A DNA stretch of 64,000 bases from NCBI GenBank assembly GCA_034422115.1, contig DAOUJW010000017.1, positions 62,001 to 126,000 of the forward strand. The letters are read 5' to 3'. The position numbers and the translations under genes were made by a program. Positions 1 to 7,433 of the stretch are shown here, piece by piece (position 1 is the first letter of the stretch; each line of letters opens with the position of its first letter). This DNA comes from DAOUJW01 sp034422115 (GTDB lineage: Bacteria > Chloroflexota > Dehalococcoidia > Lucifugimonadales > UBA2985). The notes beneath the pieces are model-generated. The model saw only the letters and a program-made list of their open reading frames with translations, was not told where the DNA came from and did not search any database.

Positions 1-942
1 CGGGAGGCGCGGGAGCGGGTGAAGGACATCCTGGCGGAGTGCGGGATGCAGGAGACCATTTCCTACTCCCTGACCAGCGCGGTGGCCCTGGAGAGGACGC
101 AGCCGGACGGGGAGAGCCACCAGACGTTGAAGCTGGCCAACCCCATGAGCGGGGAGCTTGAGCATCTGCGGCCAACCCTTCGCAGCAGCATTCTCTCCAC
201 GCTTGCCTACAACCAGCGGAACAGCCGGGAAGGCATAAGGCTTTTCGAGGTGGGCAGGGTGTACATAGCGCGTCCCGCGGATATGCTCTTGGAGCGTCCC
301 GCCGACCTGCCACTGGAGCGGGAAACTCTGGTGGGTGTTGTGACCGGCCCGCGCTCGGCGGAGGGCTGGCTGGGCGGCGAGGAGCAGATGGACTTCCTGG
401 ACGCCAAGGGCATTCTGGAGACCTTCCTGGGCAGGCTTGGGGTCGATGCTGCATTCCAGCCTGCCGAAGACCCGCTGTTCATGTCGGGCCGGTGTGCCGC
501 GATAGAGTCGGGGCAGGCGCAGGTTGGCGTCGTGGGCGAGGTGCACGCCACGGTCCTGGAGCGGTTTGAGATCGATGTCTCCCCCGTTGCGTTGTTTGAG
601 GTGGACCTGTCGGCGCTTATAGGGGCCATGCCCCAGGAGACGACCCGGTACGCGCCTCTGGCGCGCTACCCCGGCGCATACCGGGACCTGGCCGTTGTTC
701 TTGACCGGGATGTGGCCGCGGCCTCGGTGCAGCGCATCATCGAGAGGCACCGGCTTGTGGCCCAGGCCACCCTGTTTGATGTCTATGAAGGCGAGGGCGT
801 GCCGCCGGGCAAGCGGTCACTGGCCTACCGCGTGCTGCTCCAGCACAATGAGCGTACCCTCTCGGGCGACGAGGTGGACAAGGCCCAGGCGGACATACTG
901 GCGGGCCTGGAGCGGGAGCTTGGGGCGCAGCTGCGAGGGTAG
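1..942 (+). CDS. pheT: Phenylalanine--tRNA ligase beta subunit, C-terminal part
   Basis: The gene is open at the left edge: codons read in frame from base 1 and the true start lies outside the window. PheT pairs with PheS to charge tRNA-Phe in the cytoplasm. About 313 residues are visible. The first two thirds resemble the catalytic-like core of the beta subunit (NPMSGELEHLRPTL, then RLFEVGRVY). The last 95 residues are a typical anticodon-binding FDX-ACB domain (ARYPGAYRDLAVVLD, then GKRSLAYRVLLQ and a conserved TLSGDEVD). The reading frame ends normally in a TAG. Three tRNA genes follow on the same strand but have their own promoters. The family call is firm; only the N-terminal part is unseen. 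Confidence 0.94.
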   Translation, partial: REARERVKDILAECGMQETISYSLTSAVALERTQPDGESHQTLKLANPMSGELEHLRPTLRSSILSTLAYNQRNSREGIRLFEVGRVYIARPADMLLERPADLPLERETLVGVVTGPRSAEGWLGGEEQMDFLDAKGILETFLGRLGVDAAFQPAEDPLFMSGRCAAIESGQAQVGVVGEVHATVLERFEIDVSPVALFEVDLSALIGAMPQETTRYAPLARYPGAYRDLAVVLDRDVAAASVQRIIERHRLVAQATLFDVYEGEGVPPGKRSLAYRVLLQHNERTLSGDEVDKAQADILAGLERELGAQLRG

Positions 943-1018
943 TAGGGTAGCCTCTGACCATTCCTGCGCAGGCAGGAATCCAGGTGGCGTGGGGTTTGGA
1001 CTCCCGGCTAACCATGCC

Positions 1019-1109
1019 CGCTCATGGTGAGCCTGTCGAACCATTTGAGCGGGCACACAACAGCCTCGAGGCTCCCGCTCGCTCCCTTCGACAGGCTCAG
1101 GGCGAGCGG
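1019..1109. repeat. Family A REP-pair (inverted palindromic repeat)
   Basis: The left arm begins CGCTCATGGTGAGCCTGTCG and the right arm ends CAGGCTCAGGGCGAGCGG. The arms are inverted versions of each other around a centre of roughly 25 nt, so the whole can fold into one long or two short hairpins. Related copies lie at 5267, 11345, 24650, 47137 and 58205. A shorter family C palindrome (TTCCTGCGCAGGCAGGAA) lies just before it at about 960-977. The stretch between pheT and tRNA-Met holds no gene. Confidence 0.85.
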
Positions 1110-1160
1110 TACGGTGTGACTTCTCCAACATACCATCGGACTACCACACCTCACCCGCAA

Positions 1161-1189
1161 TTGACACGCCCGCAGCCGTGTAATATCAT
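1161..1189 (+). promoter_or_regulatory. Sigma-70 type promoter of tRNA-Met
   Basis: TTGACA at 1161-1166, a 17-nt spacer and TATCAT at 1184-1189. The expected transcription start is about 10 nt before the mature tRNA-Met 5' end. Spacing and -35 match the consensus; activity is inferred. Confidence 0.7.
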
Positions 1190-1205
1190 CCCTGCACTAA
1201 AGAAG

Positions 1206-1280
1206 GGCAACGTAGCTCAGCGGCAGAGCGGGCGCTTCATAAGCGCTAGGTCGCAGGTTCGAATCCCGCCGTTGCCACCA
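1206..1280 (+). tRNA. tRNA-Met (CAT), elongator type
   Basis: A full cloverleaf can be drawn. The acceptor stem GGCAACG pairs with CGTTGCC. The D arm is GCTC/GAGC. The anticodon stem GGCGC/GCGCT (one G-T pair) closes the loop TTCATAA with anticodon CAT. The T arm contains GGTTCGAATCC and the gene encodes its CCA end. The G1-C72 pair argues against initiator tRNA, which normally has a mismatch there, and the 5' part resembles bacterial elongator tRNA-Met. A tRNA-Ile with a modified CAT anticodon cannot be excluded by eye. Confidence 0.93.
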
Positions 1281-1315
1281 GAAACAAGAGATGGGCTGAA
1301 GGCTCAAATGCTCGG

Positions 1316-1346
1316 AGGGCTTGCCGGTGGGCAGGCCCTTTGGCTT
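1316..1346 (+). terminator. Rho-independent terminator after tRNA-Met
   Basis: A 10-bp stem (AGGGCTTGCC with GGCAGGCCCT, one G-T pair) closes a 4-nt loop and is followed by TTTGGCTTT. It lies 36 nt beyond the tRNA-Met CCA end. Confidence 0.75.
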
Positions 1347-1373
1347 TAGGCATACTTGCCTCGCCACTTGCCA

Positions 1374-1402
1374 TTGAAGGAAGCTGGCGGATTGGCTATA
1401 AT
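1374..1402 (+). promoter_or_regulatory. Promoter of tRNA-Val
   Basis: TTGAAG at 1374-1379, a 17-nt spacer and a perfect TATAAT at 1397-1402, 24 nt before the tRNA-Val 5' end. It may also serve the following tRNA-Leu. Confidence 0.75.
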
Positions 1403-1426
1403 GGGACTTCGGATGGTCATACTTCC

Positions 1427-1503
1427 GGGCGGTTAGCTCAGCTGGTTAGAGCGCTTGCTTCACACGCAAGAGGTCAGAGGTTCAAGTCCTCTATCGCCCA
1501 CCA
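1427..1503 (+). tRNA. tRNA-Val (CAC)
   Basis: The acceptor stem GGGCGGT pairs with ATCGCCC (one G-T pair). The anticodon stem CTTGC/GCAAG closes the loop TTCACAC, giving anticodon CAC. The T arm is AGAGG-TTCAAGT-CCTCT and the CCA end is encoded at 1501-1503. Confidence 0.95.
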
Positions 1504-1538
1504 TAGCAGGTCATCCAACGGGTCCTATACGGGATCAC

Positions 1539-1625
1539 GCCGAAGTGGCGGAACGGCAGACGCGCTGCGTTCAGGGCGCAGTGCCCCTTGCGGGCGTGGG
1601 AGTTCAAATCTCCCCTTCGGCACCA
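1539..1625 (+). tRNA. tRNA-Leu (CAG)
   Basis: The acceptor stem GCCGAAG pairs perfectly with CTTCGGC. The anticodon stem CTGCG/CGCAG closes the loop TTCAGGG, giving anticodon CAG. A long variable arm (around TGCCCCTTGCGGGCG) marks it as class II. The T arm is GGGAG-TTCAAAT-CTCCC and the CCA end is encoded. A damaged second copy lies 830 bp downstream. Confidence 0.95.
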
Positions 1626-1690
1626 TTACCTTCTCTTGACGATGTCTTAGGGCATGGCGAGGGTATGGCAATGCGAACGCCATTGCAGCG

Positions 1691-1719
1691 TTGACAAGCA
1701 ATGCTGCATGATGTAAGAA
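1691..1719 (+). promoter_or_regulatory. Promoter of the toxin-antitoxin-like pair
   Basis: TTGACA at 1691-1696, a 17-nt spacer and TAAGAA at 1714-1719. The start of transcription would fall about 12 nt before the ATG at 1738, with the ribosome site CGGAGAG in between, so the leader is very short. Confidence 0.6.
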
Positions 1720-1737
1720 ACAACCGGAGAGACTGAG

Positions 1738-2085
1738 ATGACTGAGCCGCTTAAATACCCCAGTGATTCTTCTACGGTCGCAACCAGTTCAGGGGAAGCC
1801 TACCTGATTCCAGCTGAACGCACGTGGGGCAGCCCCTCTTGGGAACTGCTCAATGATCTCAACGTAGAGTTGCATAATTCTAAGGAAGAAGCGCTGGCAA
1901 CTACCAGCCTGCCTGTACGGGAATACGGCATGGGAAAGACGTTTAAGGAGGCCATAGAGGACCTCCTGACGTCTCTTAGCGACTACTACGAGTCTCTTGA
2001 GTCCCGCGAGGGTAGACTGGCTGAGGCTGAGGCAAACGACCTGGCGGAACTACGCCGGCTAATCCGACGCCGGGCTGTCCCGTAG
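1738..2085 (+). CDS. Small acidic protein, putative antitoxin of a TA-like pair
   Basis: I do not recognise a named family. The protein has 115 residues and starts with ATG after CGGAGAG. A poorly conserved-looking N-terminus leads to a central SWELLNDLNVEL segment. The C-terminal half is strongly helical and charged (FKEAIEDLLTSLSDYYESLE, then AEANDLAELRRLIRR). That shape suits a dimerising or DNA-binding antitoxin, but no ribbon-helix-helix or HTH motif is certain. The stop codon is separated by one base from the GTG start of the next gene, so the two are probably translationally coupled. Both lie between the intact and decayed tRNA-Leu copies, which suggests acquisition as a unit. Confidence 0.7.
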   Translation: MTEPLKYPSDSSTVATSSGEAYLIPAERTWGSPSWELLNDLNVELHNSKEEALATTSLPVREYGMGKTFKEAIEDLLTSLSDYYESLESREGRLAEAEANDLAELRRLIRRRAVP

Positions 2086-2086
2086 C

Positions 2087-2353
2087 GTGGATTTCCGTCC
2101 CCTGCAAAGGTGCTTGAGCAGCAAACTGCGAGCGGTTGAGGACAGACGCTCCAATCATGTGTTCTATTGGCTAACTATCGATGGGGCTGACCATCGTATT
2201 GCGAAGTTCTCTCACTCAAGTCGTGGCCGTGTACCCGATTTTATTATTGCAGATACGGCGCGGCGGCTGAAGTTGAACAACAGGGAGCTTGACGAGTTGG
2301 TTGAGTGTACGCTAACGGCGGAGGGTTTTCTTGAATTGTGGGCATCTCGTTAA
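2087..2353 (+). CDS. 88-aa basic protein, putative toxin partner
   Basis: It starts with GTG one base after the previous stop codon. The 88-residue product begins MDFRPLQRCLSSKL, has a beta-rich middle (HVFYWLTIDGADHRIAKFSHSS) and ends in a helical segment (LNNRELDELVECT). Size, pairing and order fit a small type II toxin, and the His/Ser-rich strand recalls small RNA-binding toxins in general shape only. No catalytic motif is certain and the name is a guess from context. Alternatively the pair could be an uncharacterised cargo module of a tRNA-associated element. Confidence 0.62.
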   Translation: MDFRPLQRCLSSKLRAVEDRRSNHVFYWLTIDGADHRIAKFSHSSRGRVPDFIIADTARRLKLNNRELDELVECTLTAEGFLELWASR

Positions 2354-2368
2354 GTTGCGCAGGATCAC

Positions 2369-2456
2369 TCCGAAGTGGCGGAACGGCAGACGCGCTTCGT
2401 TCAGGGCGCAGTGCCCCTTGCGGGCGTGGGAGTTCAAATCTCTTCCTTCGGCACTA
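2369..2456 (+). pseudogene. Decayed tRNA-Leu (CAG) copy
   Basis: It is a near-identical second copy of the tRNA-Leu at 1539, offset by 830 bp, and the similarity starts a few bases upstream (GGATCAC in both). The copy has T instead of G at position 1, which breaks the first acceptor pair. The anticodon stem reads CTTCG/CGCAG and so has a T-C mismatch. The T-arm side has changed to CTCTT with one inserted base, and the CCA end reads CTA. These changes argue for a pseudo-tRNA left by a duplication or an integration event rather than a second working gene. Confidence 0.8.
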
Positions 2457-2530
2457 CTAACCCCTGTCATGGGCTGCCTGCGACGGTTGGCGATGTCGGT
2501 TTTGGTAGGCAAAGGGAACGCCTGTCAATA

Positions 2531-2737
2531 CTATCTCCGGCGCCTGCCTTGCTTAGCATCCATTTCGCGAAATATGTAAAAGGCAATGCCGATTACTGCA
2601 ATCGCAGTCACAGCGGCACCAATTAGAGCGAAGGCATCGCAGGCCGGTTGTGCTAACCAAAATCCAAGACCAAAGCCGATAACACCAGAGGCGATGGAAA
2701 TGCCGCCTCCACCAAGAATCAGGGTTTTCGTTGTCAC
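2531..2737 (-). CDS. Small two-helix membrane protein
   Basis: The favoured start is the GTG at 2737, whose GTGA overlaps the stop codon of the upstream HNH gene; a TTG at 2752 in the same frame would add five residues. The 68-residue product has two hydrophobic segments (ISIASGVIGFGLGFWLAQ and ALIGAAVTAIAVIGIAFYIF), then a basic tail ending RRRR. No family is recognised. Coupling to the HNH gene suggests the two are expressed together, and the membrane protein could be an immunity or anchoring partner; this is inference. Confidence 0.6.
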   Translation of the reverse strand: MTTKTLILGGGGISIASGVIGFGLGFWLAQPACDAFALIGAAVTAIAVIGIAFYIFREMDAKQGRRRR

Positions 2738-3135
2738 CAGTTCCACCCCCAATCATCGTTGTTACTGCGTCGCCTTGCCCTCTTTGCCCTGATTGTCTTC
2801 TGGATCGCCTCAAACTTTGACTGAGGTATCTCCCTAGCAGGGGGACCCTTTGCCTGACGTGCAGGCGCTAGGATGTCGGAGAAGGCCTTTCTGAATTCAC
2901 CGTCTGTCTTTGCACCCTTCCTTGTATTACATGTCCTGCACAGCAATTGGAGGTTCTTCAACGAGTCGCTTCCGCCTCTTGAATGAGGATTCTTGTGATC
3001 GATGTCAAACTCGTGAATCTTGCGTTTAATGCCACAATACATGCACCTACCCTTTTGTTCAGTGAACAGCGCACGCTTCTCAAGGTCTCCGATTTTCTTT
3101 CGTGGCCTTGCCTCATCGTCATCAAAGAGAAACAT
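2734..3135 (-). CDS. HNH endonuclease
   Basis: The start is the ATG at 3135 (MFLFDDDEARP), preceded by GGGAGGT at good spacing; a longer frame reaching 3180 lacks such a site. The 133-residue protein carries an HNH domain. The zinc pair CMYCG comes first, then FDIDHKNPHSRGG with the catalytic His region, NLQLLCRTCNTRKG with the Asn and the second zinc pair, and a basic Arg-rich tail. These enzymes nick or cut DNA and occur in mobile elements, phage and restriction systems. A TATAAT-like -10 on this strand at 3222-3217 may drive it. It sits next to the tRNA-Leu duplication, in keeping with accessory DNA. Confidence 0.88.
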   Translation of the reverse strand: MFLFDDDEARPRKKIGDLEKRALFTEQKGRCMYCGIKRKIHEFDIDHKNPHSRGGSDSLKNLQLLCRTCNTRKGAKTDGEFRKAFSDILAPARQAKGPPAREIPQSKFEAIQKTIRAKRARRRSNNDDWGWNW

Positions 3136-3222
3136 GGTTAACCTCCCAAAAGAGACTATCTTCCATTGGGCAGACAGCACCGCAACGCGGCTCGGTCTTT
3201 GTCCATCTCGGCCGGTATTATA

Positions 3223-3544
3223 GCACGAATTTCAAGAAAAACAGGTGATTTTTGCGTGAAAATTTTACGCCAATCATTGTGACAATAATGGTTACAGCCT
3301 GTCTATCGGGCCGGGCAATGGCGAGCGCGGGGTAAGCCCCCCAACAGTTGATGCTCCCGTCGGGGCGGTATTCCTAGCATGTGTTGGTATTACCGGATAG
3401 CACCGCTCACCTCCGTATCAAGTACGGTGCATGGTATGAGCGGGAAAGGACGTGGCAGCTTCCTTGGAGGTGGTGGGGCGTGGCACGAGTGAAGACGTCT
3501 GGGGTGAGTTATCAGAAGGTGAGATATGCGCTCGGGGATATGCG
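3223..3544. other. Intergenic stretch with repeat remnants
   Basis: No gene is visible. The left part is AT-rich. From about 3380 there is a GTGTTGGTATTACCGG copy of the short family D repeat, then a degenerate palindrome with CCGTATCAAGTACGG near 3413, related to the 24-nt mini-element described elsewhere in the window. Confidence 0.6.
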
Positions 3545-3751
3545 CTAGCCCAGGAACTGCATTATGGCGGCGACTGCGCCAAGCCCAATCAGGTGCAGTC
3601 CGGCGAAGCCAATGGCGACGCGGAGCAGGTCGCCTCGCAGTTCGGCTTTGAGGTCAGCAAGGCTCACCTTGAGTTCCGCAAGGTCTTCCTTGGTTGCCAA
3701 GGAGTCAATCTTGCCCTCGATATAGCTGACTCGTTCCTCTATGGTCGCCAT
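3545..3751 (-). CDS. Small coiled-coil membrane protein
   Basis: The ATG at 3751 follows GGGAGA at normal spacing. The 68-residue product has an N-terminal helical, coiled-coil-like part (MATIEERVSYIEGKIDSLAT, then KEDLAELKVSLADLKAELRG). One C-terminal membrane segment follows (LLRVAIGFAGLHLIGLGAVA). This layout resembles small bacterial proteins with a heptad stalk and a single membrane helix. The function is unknown, and the gene stands alone beside an MFS gene on the same strand. Confidence 0.68.
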   Translation of the reverse strand: MATIEERVSYIEGKIDSLATKEDLAELKVSLADLKAELRGDLLRVAIGFAGLHLIGLGAVAAIMQFLG

Positions 3752-3809
3752 TGCATGTCTCCCAGTTCACATTATAGTGTGGCCGCGGCAGATTGTCCAA
3801 GGACGCGCA

Positions 3810-5072
3810 TTACCTCCGACGATGCTCTGGCAGCGCCGGTTTTCTGGATATCAGGATCATGCCGGCGCCCAGGAAGTTGAACATCGCCAGCGCCAGGAAT
3901 GCAATCGTGTAGTTGCCCAGGGTGTCAAACAGGTAGCCCGCCGCTATGGGCGCGCCCACCATCGCAATGTTCATGGGCACCTGCGATACGCCCATTATTG
4001 TGGCGAAGCTCCTTCTTCCGAAGAAGTCGCCTCGTATCGCGGTGAGCAGGGGCACACGCGCCCCGAGGCCGATTCCGTAGAGCACGGCGAATATGTACGC
4101 GCCTGTGAACGTCATGATAGTCGCCGCTACCACCATTCCCAAACCCTGAATAGCCACAAAGATGGATATCAGTGGCTGCTTTGGCAGACGGTCTCCCATG
4201 AAGCCTGCCGCAAGCTGGGCAATGCCGCCCGCGACGCCATAGGTGAGCACAACGGTCCCCGCCTGGGGCAGCGACATGCCTATGTCGGTCATGGCGGGAA
4301 CGATGTGGACGGCAATCGTGACAGACGCAATAGCCGAGAACCCGTGAGCCGCCGTAATGCCCCAGAAGGCCACGGTCCGCACAGCTTCCCGCACCGTGAA
4401 GTCCACCTCGTCGTCCGGTTCGGTGTCGATCATGTCCTCTCTTGTGTAGGTGACGGTATCGCCGTCGGGACGCTGGCCGTAGTCCTCGGGCCGGTTGCGA
4501 ACCGACAGGGCTATCGGGACAGCGAATAGCCACACGCCTATGCCAAGCCAGAGGGCGAGAGTCCGCCAGCCGTACAGGTCCATGGCGCGCCCGATAAAGG
4601 GCGCGAGAAGGGCGCCCAGGTTGATGCCTATCATGCCTATGGCCATGGCCTTGGTGCGGTGTCGGTGGAACCAGTTGTTTATGGCCGCGATAAGGGGAAT
4701 AAAGCCGCCCAGGCCCGCTCCTGCGAATATCACAAGGAAGGTGACGTAGTACCCCAGCACGCCCTCCACCATGCTGAAGCCAACGAACCCGGCGCCAAGT
4801 ATCACAAGCCCGATGAGGATCATTAGACGGCTTCCAAAGCGGTCGACGAGATACCCCTCAATAGGCCCCAGGATGGCGCCCTCGACGCGGCTGAGCGAAA
4901 AGGGGACTGAGAGGATGGCCCGGCTCCACCCGAAGTGACGCTCCAGGGCCACAAAGAAGAAGCCCAAGCCCTGAAAGATGGGCGTGATGATTGCCGTCAG
5001 GGTAAAGAGGGTGATGCTCACCAGCCACCAGCCGTAGAAGATCTGGTTGGGCGATTTCAACCGCAGGTTCAA
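3810..5072 (-). CDS. MFS transporter, OFA-like (paralog 1)
   Basis: This is a 420-residue inner-membrane protein with about 12 hydrophobic segments. The N-terminal FYGWWLV signature and the FGWSRA loop are shared with the three other MFS genes in the window (23165, 30981, 33981) and are typical of the oxalate/formate antiporter-like group. The MFS loop 2-3 motif appears as GYLVDRFGSR. The cytoplasmic loop between the halves carries the DYGQRPDGD motif and an acidic stretch (DTEPDDE). The start codon appears to be TTG at 5072. The substrate cannot be read from sequence; the wider family moves organic anions. It has no close operon partner. Confidence 0.88.
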   Translation of the reverse strand: MNLRLKSPNQIFYGWWLVSITLFTLTAIITPIFQGLGFFFVALERHFGWSRAILSVPFSLSRVEGAILGPIEGYLVDRFGSRLMILIGLVILGAGFVGFSMVEGVLGYYVTFLVIFAGAGLGGFIPLIAAINNWFHRHRTKAMAIGMIGINLGALLAPFIGRAMDLYGWRTLALWLGIGVWLFAVPIALSVRNRPEDYGQRPDGDTVTYTREDMIDTEPDDEVDFTVREAVRTVAFWGITAAHGFSAIASVTIAVHIVPAMTDIGMSLPQAGTVVLTYGVAGGIAQLAAGFMGDRLPKQPLISIFVAIQGLGMVVAATIMTFTGAYIFAVLYGIGLGARVPLLTAIRGDFFGRRSFATIMGVSQVPMNIAMVGAPIAAGYLFDTLGNYTIAFLALAMFNFLGAGMILISRKPALPEHRRR

Positions 5073-5488
5073 TGTCCGCCCTCGCGTTTCATGGTTGCAT
5101 CCAGGGAATAAGGGTTGGTATAAGTGGTCTCGAAGCTGTCATATCGGGCAAAGCTGTAGAATCTCTTTCCACTTTAGTTATCCTACACCCTGTGTCAAAA
5201 CCCTCTGGCCAGGGAGGGTGCCATTTCTGCGTTATTCTTGGGGCGTGTTGGTGTTGGCGGACAACACCGCTCATCCTGAGCCTGTCGAAGGGTGAGCGGG
5301 CCACACTATGCCAGCTGTCCTCCCGCTCTGGTTCGACTAAGCTCACCATGAGCGGGAATAAAGCGATGTGCTTTCTGGTGTTGTCATGACAAACGAGTCT
5401 AGGGAGTGCAGTTCCTTCGTTGCCATTGCGACCTGCTCATGGCTTATACTAGAGCGCATCACTCACACCCAAACATGGAGGCATTACT
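5073..5488. repeat. Intergenic repeats between MFS and Gfo/Idh genes
   Basis: This 416-nt gap holds a family D copy (GGGCGTGTTGGTGTTGG, about 5241-5257) and a family A REP-pair in inverted orientation at 5267-5356 (arms CTGAGCCTGTCGAAGGGTGA and GCTCACCATGAGCGGG). A TATACT -10-like hexamer lies at 5445-5450, just before the oxidoreductase gene. No coding signal was seen. Confidence 0.75.
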
Positions 5489-6598
5489 ATGACAGATAGC
5501 AAAATCACCCTGGGAATTGTGGGGGCCAGCGCCACTTACGGCTGGGGCATGAGGGCGCATCTGCCCGCGTTCCTGAACCTGCCGGAGTACGACCTGGCAG
5601 CCGTCTGCACAACCCGACAGGAGACCGCGGAGGAGTCGGCGAAGGCGTACGGCGCGCGCAAGGCCTACTGGGACTACCGCGAGCTTGTCGCCGACCCGGA
5701 GATCGAGGTGGTGGACGTCTGCGTCCGAGCGCCGTCCCACTACGAGGTGGCGATGGCGGCGCTGGAGGCGGGCAAGCACGTTTTCTGCGAGTGGCCCCTG
5801 GCCGCAAACTCCGCGCAGGCCGACGAGATGGCGTCGCTGGCCGAGGCCAAGGGCGTGCGCACGATGGTCGGCCTTCAGTCCCGGTACGCCCCCAGCTTCC
5901 AGCGCTTTAGGCAGCTTGTGCAGGAGGGATACCTGGGCAAGCTGATGTCGGCCAACATGACAATGTTCCTGCCCGGCCTTGGCCGTCCTCGGCCTGAGGG
6001 CGCTGTCTGGAGTACTCAGAGAGAGGCGGGCGCACACACCCTGAGCATCGCCACAGGCCACGCCCTGGACGTCTTCCTGTGGTGCCTGGGCGAGCTAAGC
6101 CAGGTGTCGGCGGAGGTCGCGACCCAGGCGCCCCGGTGGTCGGTAGCCGACACCGACCGCACAGTGGACGTCACTTCGCCCGACAGCGTGTCGCTCTTAG
6201 GCCGCACAGTCGACGGCGCGGTCGTCTCGGCGCACGTGGCAAGCGTGCCCTGGCACGGCACCGCCTTCCGCATGGAGGCGTACGGCACGGAGGGGACGCT
6301 GGTTGCAACGTCCAGCCAGATGGTTGAGATGGTGGACCCGGCGCTGCGGGGCGCAAAGGGGAGGGACCAGGCGATGGAGGTTATCAGCCTGCCGGCCGCG
6401 CTGCGCTGGGCGCCGCCGGAGGTGCCGGATGGCGTGGCGGTGAACATGGCGCAGATGTTCCGCCGCTTTGCGGAGGCCATCCGGGGTGACGACGTCGATG
6501 CGCACCCGGACTTCCGTGAGGCGGCGCGCCGGCATCACACGCTGGACGCCCTGCAGCGCGCGTCGGATGCGGGCGGCCGGGTTGTGATCGATTCATAG
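5489..6598 (+). CDS. Gfo/Idh/MocA family oxidoreductase
   Basis: The ATG follows GGAGGCATTACT. The 369-residue protein has an N-terminal Rossmann fold for NAD(P) (ITLGIVGASATYGWG at residues 5-19, then AAVCTTR). The C-terminal alpha/beta domain runs from about residue 130. Family members oxidise or reduce sugars, inositols and related compounds. The usual EKP motif, whose Lys contributes to catalysis in many members, reads CEWPLA here near residue 97, so that Lys is absent. This is also seen in Gal80-like and other divergent members. The gene is monocistronic by position. The substrate is unknown. Confidence 0.87.
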   Translation: MTDSKITLGIVGASATYGWGMRAHLPAFLNLPEYDLAAVCTTRQETAEESAKAYGARKAYWDYRELVADPEIEVVDVCVRAPSHYEVAMAALEAGKHVFCEWPLAANSAQADEMASLAEAKGVRTMVGLQSRYAPSFQRFRQLVQEGYLGKLMSANMTMFLPGLGRPRPEGAVWSTQREAGAHTLSIATGHALDVFLWCLGELSQVSAEVATQAPRWSVADTDRTVDVTSPDSVSLLGRTVDGAVVSAHVASVPWHGTAFRMEAYGTEGTLVATSSQMVEMVDPALRGAKGRDQAMEVISLPAALRWAPPEVPDGVAVNMAQMFRRFAEAIRGDDVDAHPDFREAARRHHTLDALQRASDAGGRVVIDS

Positions 6599-6624
6599 CG
6601 TCATCCGGCGGCGGGCCGCTAGTT

Positions 6625-6731
6625 CCTTCCCTCGCTTGCGGGGGAAGGTCAGAGCCTGCCCCGTACTTGATACGGGGATGGGGGCAACCCTATCACCCCC
6701 ATCTCAGTCTTCCCCCTCGATGGGGAAGAGG
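6625..6731. repeat. Family B repeat with a nested 24-nt insert
   Basis: It has two hairpins: CCCTCGCTTGCGGGGG at the left and CTTCCCCCTCGATGGGGAAG at the right, around GATGGGGGCAA and CACCCCCATCTC. Relatives lie at 13482 and 16853. This copy differs by a precise 24-nt insert (about 6653-6676, containing CCCCGTACTTGATACGGG) between GGTCAG and GATGGGGG. The right end of the repeat codes the last residues and the stop codon of the DUF998 gene on the minus strand. Confidence 0.85.
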
Positions 6732-7378
6732 CTTTGGCGGCGCGCCGCACGGATTCGCAGCGACATAATCGCCAGCCAGAGCAGGTACGCGGCGAAGCCG
6801 ATGCGCTCCTCCACGCCGGAGTACTGGTCGGCGACGCGGGTGACGAAAATGAGGCCGACGCAGCACATGACGGTGGCCGCGGCCACGGAGACGATGTAGA
6901 GGCGCTTGGTCGATGGCGTGTCCTCCATCGACATGATCGCGCCCACAACCCCCAGTATGCCTGCAACGTAGAAGACGTGGCCGGAGCCGTCGTGGATGTC
7001 GTTGGCCGTGAGGCCAAAGACCACCTCCCATTCGGAGTCCGCCTGGAACGCGGCGGCAATGACACCCATGACTATGTGCAGCCACAGGCCAAAGGCCATG
7101 CGCCGCACCCAGGGGCCGCTCAGATCCGGCATGAGGGAGACCCGCAGCGTGAAGGGGACGGCCAGAGCGCAGTAGGCCAGCAGGCTCAGGCGGGCGACGG
7201 TGGAGTAGGCCATGTCGACGCTGTGCATCTCGCTGATGGTCTCGCTTATGGCGTCGTACTCGGGGGTGACGACGGCCAGCAGCAGGTCGACGCCGGCCAG
7301 GGTGATGCTGGCAGCGACGCCGCACCAGGGCGCAAGGGGCTCAGCCCAGACGGCGGCGCGGGAGAAGAGGGTGGTCAT
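6704..7378 (-). CDS. DUF998-like integral membrane protein
   Basis: The ATG at 7378 starts a 224-residue protein with about seven hydrophobic segments, for example ASITLAGVDLLLAVV, LSLLAYCALAVPFTLRV and FYVAGILGVVGAIMSM. The early SETISEMHS after the first helix is typical of DUF998 and related proteins. The function of the family is unknown. Its C-terminus (SLFPIEGED) and stop codon come from the right hairpin of a family B intergenic repeat, so the original end of the gene was probably altered by repeat insertion. Confidence 0.75.
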   Translation of the reverse strand: MTTLFSRAAVWAEPLAPWCGVAASITLAGVDLLLAVVTPEYDAISETISEMHSVDMAYSTVARLSLLAYCALAVPFTLRVSLMPDLSGPWVRRMAFGLWLHIVMGVIAAAFQADSEWEVVFGLTANDIHDGSGHVFYVAGILGVVGAIMSMEDTPSTKRLYIVSVAAATVMCCVGLIFVTRVADQYSGVEERIGFAAYLLWLAIMSLRIRAARRQSLFPIEGED

Positions 7379-7433
7379 GGAGGTATGGGAGCTTAGGGTG
7401 GTGACTCTTGATAAGTTGTAGCCTTTGAATGTT

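Noticed and set aside
984..1694. Three plus-strand frames over the tRNA cluster
   Set aside because: They overlap intact tRNA genes and family A repeats and have no ribosome sites.
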